NCBI GenBank assembly: GCA_003602535.1
Contig: QQSA01000119.1
Span: 3,264 to 24,084 of the forward strand
Length of the DNA stretch: 20,821 nucleotides
Origin: Candidatus Poseidoniales archaeon
Lineage (GTDB): Archaea > Thermoplasmatota > Poseidoniia > Poseidoniales > Poseidoniaceae
Direction of reading: 5' to 3'
The translations under genes and the position numbers were made by a program. Positions 16,396-20,821 of the stretch are shown here, piece by piece. How positions within the stretch are numbered: the first letter of the stretch is position 1; the number at the start of each line of letters is the position of its first letter. The notes beneath the pieces are model-generated. The model made no database searches. It was not told the DNA's origin and worked only from the letters and a program-made list of their open reading frames with translations.

Positions 16396-17679
16396 ATGCA
16401 CATAGCGATAGTGTCCGGTGAATATCCGCCTCGCTGGGGTGGGATTGGTTCGGTGGTTTTCCATCTAGCCGGGCACTTTGTGGAACTAGGTCATGAAGTC
16501 ACAATTATCACTAGGTCACATTCGGACAAAGTACCATCTCAGGAAGGAGTAAATGTAGTTCCTGTACGCTGGGCCAGATTACCCATGGCTTTCACAAGAT
16601 CTTATGGAAAAAGGGCATACAAAGCGCTAAAGAAACTTCATTCATCTAAGCCAATCGATGTAATTAATGCTCACCTACCGTTAGTTTCCTGGAAGCGTAA
16701 GGAATTCCGCTGGCTACAGGAAAATATTGCTCCGGTAGTCTCCTGTCTTCATGGTTCTTGGCTAGGTGAGAAAGAAGGGGTAAAGAGAGCAGCTGCAGCG
16801 AGAGAATCCGCCACCTGGAGGAATCCAAATGATCTGGCAATCCTAACCACTGCGAAGTGGTACTCTAGGTACGAAAGAGCAGGGATACTAGAATCGAGTA
16901 TCTGTGTCTCAAATTCCCAATCAACCCTGAAAGAGTTCAAACAGTGGTATAGGCCTGATCAAAATTTTGATTGTGAAGTAATTCTATGGGGCTGCGACCA
17001 CAAAGTGTTCAGACCTCCTAATATTGATGATGAGGCTGAACAATTAGAGCATGAACGAATTAGATTAGAATATGGCTGTGGAGACGAAGAAGCATTGTCG
17101 TATTCGCCTAAAACTGAAACGCCAATGTTATTGGCAGTAGGACGTTTAGTCGCTCGCAAAGGCTACATGACTTTGCTGCGAGCGATGCCTGAAATTATCG
17201 ATAAAAACCCCGGTGTAAAACTGGTGATAGTTGGCCGAGGTCATATGAAATCTAGTCTAGAGAAGAATGCTCGCAAATTAGGAATCTCTGATGCAATACA
17301 CATACAGAGTAGTTTATCGTTTGATGAATTAGCTCAACATTTCCGGTCTGCAGATTTGGTGGTTTATCCTTCATATTACGAGGGCCAAGGCTTGATTCCT
17401 CTCGAATCTTTGGCGAGTGGAACTCCGGTGGCAACTGTTGATCAAGAGCCGTTGACTGAAATGGTTGATTCAACTGTAGGAGGCCTTTTCAAAAGAGGAG
17501 ATCCAACCGATTTGGCTCGATGTGTAAATGAAATGTTATCGAGTGATAAGACTGCGGAAAAAGCAAGTCTAGGTAGGGACCGTGTATTGTCAAAATATAC
17601 CTATGATCATAATGCTTCAGATTATATTGCTGTATTTGAAAGGGCGATTGCAAAGATGAAAAATCAGTCTTCAAAATAG
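16396..17679 (+). CDS. GT-B fold glycosyltransferase (GT4-like)
   Basis: A 427-residue glycosyltransferase with two Rossmann domains. The N-terminal acceptor domain begins MHIAIVSGEYPPRWGGIGS, the classic glycine loop of GT4 enzymes, followed by LGHEVTIITR. The C-terminal donor-binding domain begins with LLAVGRLVARKGYMTLLRA and contains the E-x7-E motif YYEGQGLIPLE (E329 and E337) that binds the nucleotide sugar. It ends with LESLASGTPVATVD and VGGLFKRGDP. The frame extends upstream to a GTG at 16378, but ATG 16396 starts exactly at the family's first strand and is 30 bases from a TATA-like element. Likely retaining and cytosolic, it would add a sugar to a lipid-linked or surface glycan. The exact donor and acceptor cannot be read from sequence. 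Confidence 0.93.
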   Translation: MHIAIVSGEYPPRWGGIGSVVFHLAGHFVELGHEVTIITRSHSDKVPSQEGVNVVPVRWARLPMAFTRSYGKRAYKALKKLHSSKPIDVINAHLPLVSWKRKEFRWLQENIAPVVSCLHGSWLGEKEGVKRAAAARESATWRNPNDLAILTTAKWYSRYERAGILESSICVSNSQSTLKEFKQWYRPDQNFDCEVILWGCDHKVFRPPNIDDEAEQLEHERIRLEYGCGDEEALSYSPKTETPMLLAVGRLVARKGYMTLLRAMPEIIDKNPGVKLVIVGRGHMKSSLEKNARKLGISDAIHIQSSLSFDELAQHFRSADLVVYPSYYEGQGLIPLESLASGTPVATVDQEPLTEMVDSTVGGLFKRGDPTDLARCVNEMLSSDKTAEKASLGRDRVLSKYTYDHNASDYIAVFERAIAKMKNQSSK

Positions 17680-17693
17680 AAAGTCCAATTTAA

Positions 17694-17706
17694 CCAATTG
17701 TATTGG
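17694..17706 (+). other. Small inverted repeat downstream of the GT-B gene
   Basis: CCAAT and ATTGG flank three bases, 14 bases after the TAG of the glycosyltransferase gene. It could be a weak 3'-end hairpin. There is no following T-tract and the stem is only five pairs, so its significance is doubtful. The rest of the 17680-17783 spacer shows no clear promoter or ribosome binding site. Confidence 0.15.
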
Positions 17707-17783
17707 CTAATGAGGAAATTTGTAGACAGATGTGGATAGACATCGAATCTGAATTGACGGCGCTGTCTTGAAAACCAAACCCT

Positions 17784-17805
17784 CGCATGCATGTACATGC
17801 GCGCG
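17784..17805. other. 22-base alternating purine-pyrimidine tract with embedded palindromes at a start codon
   Basis: Every base from 17784 to 17805 alternates pyrimidine and purine. The tract includes GCATGC (17785-17790), the 12-base palindrome GCATGTACATGC (17789-17800) and a GCGCGC end. It covers both candidate start codons (17791 and 17797) of the calcium-rod gene. Such tracts can adopt Z-DNA or cruciform structures under negative supercoiling. Confidence 0.55.
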
Positions 17806-20250
17806 AGGCAGTGGGTGGTCCTATTCCTCGCGGTAATGCTGTTATCGATTATACCAGAGGTTTCTGCAGACGATGACATCGCAAACTCTACTCCACTCAC
17901 AAATGGAGTCTCTACAAACGGCTATGTTTGCTATGATGACGGGTGTTCTCCGAATGATCAAACTGACTGGTGGAAAATATATGCTTACAAAGGTGATATC
18001 GTTCAAGTTGGGTTTTCTGGTTCTATGAGTAATGCTGCGTTTTGGTGTCCTGGTGACGGATGGGAAGCTGATTTTTCTCTTCACGATTCTGCAGGCTCAC
18101 AAATAGCCAGTCAAGCGATGAGTGATTCAGGTTCTTCTACCACTTTATCCACCACAATGCCATCTGCAGGTTGGATTCATGTGAAAATCAAAGGAAAAGA
18201 TAGTTGGTGTAATGATGGAGTAGATTATACTTTAACTCCTTCAATTAATCAGGACAATCGAGATACTGATGAAGATGGTTTCATCGATAATGAAGATGAT
18301 TGCGACTTAACAGCAGGTACTTCAACCAACGACCGTCAAGGATGCATCGACACCGATTCAGATGGTTGGTCAGACCCAGATGAAGGCTGGGGCCCAAACA
18401 ATGGAGCCGATGCATTTGCGACAGAACCTACTCAATGGATTGATTCAGATAATGATGGATACGGAGACAATATCAATGGCTTCGAACCAGATCACTGCCC
18501 ATACCGAAGAGGATATTCCTCTTCAGACAGATTTGGTTGCCTTGATTCAGATGGGGATAGTTGGTCTGATGCCGACCCTGGTGGCCTTGATGGAGTCGAG
18601 GCATGGTTTGCCCATCCAAATGGTCAGGGTGATGCTTTCCCATACGTGCCTAGTCAGTGGAATGATACTGACGAAGATGGATTTGGGGATAATTGGGCAG
18701 ATGTTTCATGGAATGAAACTCGAATGAATTGGTCGATTGGAATATGGTATGATAATGCATCAGAGCCCGATGCTTGCCCGTTCGTAACTGGTTATTCAAT
18801 GGAAGATCGCTTTGGTTGTCCTGATGCAGATTTTGATGGCTGGTCTGATCCTGATGCAAATTGGACTTCAGGAAATGGTGCTGATGCATTCCCTGCAAAC
18901 CCTTCACAATGGTCAGATATGGATAATGATGGTTGGGGTGATAATCAAAGTGAGGGGGCCACTCAAGTCGATGATTTCCCAGATAATCCTTCGCAATGGC
19001 TTGATACTGATGGTGATGGCTGGGGTGATAACCAATCATATGGAGCTACTCAAGTCGATGATTTCCCACTAATTCCAAGTCAATTTAGAGATACTGATGG
19101 CGATGGTTACGGAGACAACCTTTCAGGGTTTGAGGGAGATATTTGCCTTCTTAGTACAGTTGAGGAAGTCGAAAGTGGATGGATTAGTTGGGCTGACCGA
19201 TTCGGTTGCCTTGATTCTGACATGGACGGTTACTCAAATCCAGATGATTGGTGGATTTCTCACCCTGCTGGTTTTGCTGATGCATTCCCGGATGATAAGA
19301 CTCAATGGCATGATACCGATGATGATGGATATGGTGACAATCTAGAGTATTTCGATTTGGAAACAGAAACATGGAGAGAAGCTTGGAAAGGCGATGGCTG
19401 TGTTGCTACTGAAGGAAATTCTGCAAAAGATCGCTGGGGTTGCCCTGATTCCGATGGTGACGGTTGGTCTAATCCAACAACTCATTGGTTAGCAAGTCCA
19501 GGAGGAATTGGAGATGCATGGCCTGCAGATCCAACTCAGTGGCATGATACTGATGGCGATGGCCGTGGAGATAATCCGAGTGGAACTACTGCAGACGTAT
19601 GTCCAAATATTCCGGGTACTTCTCTAGGGCCAACTTCGGGTGGAGATCGCTGGGGTTGTCATGATACCGATGGTGATGGTTGGTCAGACCAAGGAGACAA
19701 ATTCCCGCATGAGCCAACTCAATGGCGTGATGAAGATGGTGATGGATTCGGTGATAATTCAGAAGGACACGAAGGAGACGCCTGTCCAAATGAACGCGGG
19801 CAGTCATTCTTCGATAGGCTAGGTTGTCGAGATTCAGATGGTGATGGTTGGTCAGATCCTTCTCAAAGTTGGTTAGCATCTCCTTGGGGGGAAGCAGATG
19901 CTTTCCCTACGGATAGATTACAATGGCAAGATACCGATGAAGATGGATTTGGAGATGTTGCTATGGGTGCGAAAAGAGACGATTGCCCAGATGTTCCCGG
20001 CACCTCAACCAGAGATGTTCAAGGATGTCCTGACGAAGACGGCGATGGCTGGTCTGACGAATATGGTGGTTGGAATGCAGCAATTTCTACCATGGGTGAA
20101 GAGCCTGCATCAAGCTGGCTTTCGTACTTAGTTCTGGGAACTGTAATGATGATATCTTCAGGATTAGCGATTGTATTGAGATCTTCTCGTTCCGCTTCTT
20201 CTTTGGAAAAGGGTTTGACTTCAAATGATGGAGGTGGAGAAAATGCGTGA
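17791..20250 (+). CDS. Secreted calcium-rod protein: PPC-like domain plus thrombospondin type 3 repeats, membrane anchored
   Basis: An 819-residue protein (817 if it starts at ATG 17797, equally plausible). The signal peptide (about 1-27) is followed by a PPC-like beta-sandwich (about 28-152: DQTDWWKIYAYKGD, FSLHDSAG, GWIHVKIKG). The rod (about 155-760) has 18 calcium loops of the form DxDxDGxxD. They alternate between a WSDP-type loop preceded by Cys and a GDN-type loop. Eight modules contain a Cys pair, mostly C-x13-C and in two cases about C-x18 to C-x20, likely disulphides. The run of three GDN-type loops in the middle comes from an 87-bp tandem duplication. A C-terminal helix (about 776-795) and a short Ser-rich basic tail anchor it. 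Thrombospondin-3 rods stiffen on calcium binding, as expected for a protein displayed in seawater. Likely an adhesin or spacer; the partner is unknown. Its end overlaps the next gene by eight bases. Confidence 0.92.
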   Translation: MYMRARQWVVLFLAVMLLSIIPEVSADDDIANSTPLTNGVSTNGYVCYDDGCSPNDQTDWWKIYAYKGDIVQVGFSGSMSNAAFWCPGDGWEADFSLHDSAGSQIASQAMSDSGSSTTLSTTMPSAGWIHVKIKGKDSWCNDGVDYTLTPSINQDNRDTDEDGFIDNEDDCDLTAGTSTNDRQGCIDTDSDGWSDPDEGWGPNNGADAFATEPTQWIDSDNDGYGDNINGFEPDHCPYRRGYSSSDRFGCLDSDGDSWSDADPGGLDGVEAWFAHPNGQGDAFPYVPSQWNDTDEDGFGDNWADVSWNETRMNWSIGIWYDNASEPDACPFVTGYSMEDRFGCPDADFDGWSDPDANWTSGNGADAFPANPSQWSDMDNDGWGDNQSEGATQVDDFPDNPSQWLDTDGDGWGDNQSYGATQVDDFPLIPSQFRDTDGDGYGDNLSGFEGDICLLSTVEEVESGWISWADRFGCLDSDMDGYSNPDDWWISHPAGFADAFPDDKTQWHDTDDDGYGDNLEYFDLETETWREAWKGDGCVATEGNSAKDRWGCPDSDGDGWSNPTTHWLASPGGIGDAWPADPTQWHDTDGDGRGDNPSGTTADVCPNIPGTSLGPTSGGDRWGCHDTDGDGWSDQGDKFPHEPTQWRDEDGDGFGDNSEGHEGDACPNERGQSFFDRLGCRDSDGDGWSDPSQSWLASPWGEADAFPTDRLQWQDTDEDGFGDVAMGAKRDDCPDVPGTSTRDVQGCPDEDGDGWSDEYGGWNAAISTMGEEPASSWLSYLVLGTVMMISSGLAIVLRSSRSASSLEKGLTSNDGGGENA
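18916..19089 (+). repeat. 87-bp tandem duplication inside the thrombospondin-3 rod
   Basis: Two adjacent 87-base (29-codon) units, 18916-19002 and 19003-19089, encode closely similar peptides (DGWGDNQS-x-GATQVDDFP-x2-PSQ). They share identical 20-base stretches at 18961-18980 and 19048-19067. A third loop begins in phase at 19090 and then diverges. The duplication breaks the otherwise strict alternation of loop types, which points to fairly recent expansion by slippage or recombination. Confidence 0.85.
20230..20236 (+). promoter_or_regulatory. Strong Shine-Dalgarno inside the end of the rod gene
   Basis: GGAGGTG lies six bases before the ATG at 20243 and inside the last codons of the calcium-rod gene. 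It is a near-perfect match to the 16S anti-Shine-Dalgarno. It fixes the start of the downstream gene and supports translational coupling. Confidence 0.8.
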
Positions 20251-20821
20251 ATGGTTTTTGATCGCATTGATGTTGTCTTTGTGCTTCACAGGTCAAGTTG
20301 TTGCAGAAGAAGAGGAATCAGACCCATTTGTATCAGCGGGTCTAAGTCTTGTAGCTCTTCGAAATGATAGTCTTGATAGTAATCAAGATGGAATGTCAGA
20401 TGCGATTAGAGTAGTAGTAGTGCTAAATTCATCACAGCAATGGAATGATTTGACTTTGACATTGATTGGAGAACATTCTGGATTTATCGTGAAAGAAGAA
20501 GTTCTGATGGCATTCGAAGATCAAGAAAATGCTTCGTTAACTTATGATTCATGGGCGGAAGGAGAGCATATGTTGATTCTCGAAATTAGTGATGCTGATG
20601 GTCGTTTATTGAAGTCAATAAATATTGGAACCTTCGATTTGAGTCCTGCTTTGGCAGTTCCTTCTACCGAACTAATTTTATCAGGTTCAGAAATAATGCA
20701 GACAGGAGATTCTTGTGTGATAACTAGGGACTTCATTGATGAGACAGGACCTCGATGGGATTTTGCAGGGACCCGTTCAATTGTTGGTACGCCATTCAAA
20801 GTTTTAGATACCGATGAAACT
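20243..20821 (+). CDS. Secreted protein, 5' part (cut by window end), coupled to the calcium-rod gene
   Basis: An open frame of 193 codons from ATG 20243 to the window end with no stop; the 3' part is missing. It overlaps the end of the rod gene by eight bases (ATGCGTGA) and has a strong internal ribosome binding site. The N-terminus is a signal peptide (MREWFLIALMLSLCFTGQVVA) followed by EEEE. A DSNQDGMSD loop (D45, N47, D49, D53) resembles a single calcium-binding loop of the thrombospondin-3/EF-hand type. It leads into beta-rich sequence (AIRVVVVLNSS, LTLTLIGEH, HMLILEISD) suggestive of an Ig-like sandwich. The tight coupling suggests stoichiometric production with the rod protein, perhaps as an extracellular partner. 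The family is not recognised and a C-terminal anchor cannot be assessed. Confidence 0.85.
   Translation, partial: MREWFLIALMLSLCFTGQVVAEEEESDPFVSAGLSLVALRNDSLDSNQDGMSDAIRVVVVLNSSQQWNDLTLTLIGEHSGFIVKEEVLMAFEDQENASLTYDSWAEGEHMLILEISDADGRLLKSINIGTFDLSPALAVPSTELILSGSEIMQTGDSCVITRDFIDETGPRWDFAGTRSIVGTPFKVLDTDET

Noticed and set aside
18362..19345. Several 60-130-codon frames on both strands within the calcium-rod gene
   Set aside because: The repeated GATxxx codon pattern keeps other frames open. The peptides are Met/Leu- or His/Tyr-rich repeats that track the sense repeat period.
18220..20080. CRISPR-like or non-coding tandem repeat array
   Set aside because: The repeats are codon-phased, imperfect and encode calcium loops; there are no constant repeats with unique spacers.

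Overview
The window looks like genome sequence of a planktonic archaeon, most likely a Marine Group II euryarchaeote (Poseidoniales). This is inferred from four things: low-to-moderate GC with very tight gene packing; very large Sec-exported, C-terminally anchored proteins with beta-helix, PKD-like and thrombospondin type 3 repeats; a UvrC gene next to stand-alone Lrp/AsnC effector domains; and mostly leaderless-looking genes. No rRNA, tRNA, CRISPR array, insertion sequence or phage gene was seen. The taxon was not tested by any search.

Layout. 1-201 (-): 5' end of a probable Trm5/TYW2-type tRNA methyltransferase. 261-3236 (+): an orphan 991-residue type I membrane protein. 3233-4957 (-): uvrC. 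5045-7087 (+): winged-helix plus STAND-type ATPase regulator. 7564-7088 (-): two tandem single-RAM-domain proteins. 7668-12314 (+): giant beta-helix and PKD-like surface protein. 12365-14644 (+): acidic surface protein with a sorting-signal-like C-terminus. 14684-15538 (+): multi-pass membrane protein. 16336-15539 (-): GT2 glycosyltransferase. 16396-17679 (+): GT-B (GT4-type) glycosyltransferase. 17791-20250 (+): thrombospondin type 3 calcium-rod protein, translationally coupled to a secreted partner (20243 onward) cut by the window end. Apart from the 59-base spacer 202-260 and the other short gaps described under individual entries, there is no intergenic stretch longer than about 120 bases.

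How the genes may work together. About two thirds of the window encodes the cell exterior: five exported proteins, a multi-pass membrane protein and two glycosyltransferases of the kinds used for protein or lipid glycosylation. The rest is DNA repair (UvrC), tRNA modification and regulation (STAND regulator, RAM proteins). I infer a surface-architecture locus, but nothing here proves that the parts form one system.

Structural points of interest. All three convergent gene pairs meet with zero spacing or a 4-base stop overlap. Two divergent pairs, with the starts chosen here, are each separated by exactly 59 bases with an AT-rich TATA-like element at the midpoint. Good Shine-Dalgarno sequences are clearest in front of the two operon-internal genes. 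A 12-bp stem holds the start codon of the 14684 gene in its loop. A 22-base alternating purine-pyrimidine tract covers the start of the calcium-rod gene.
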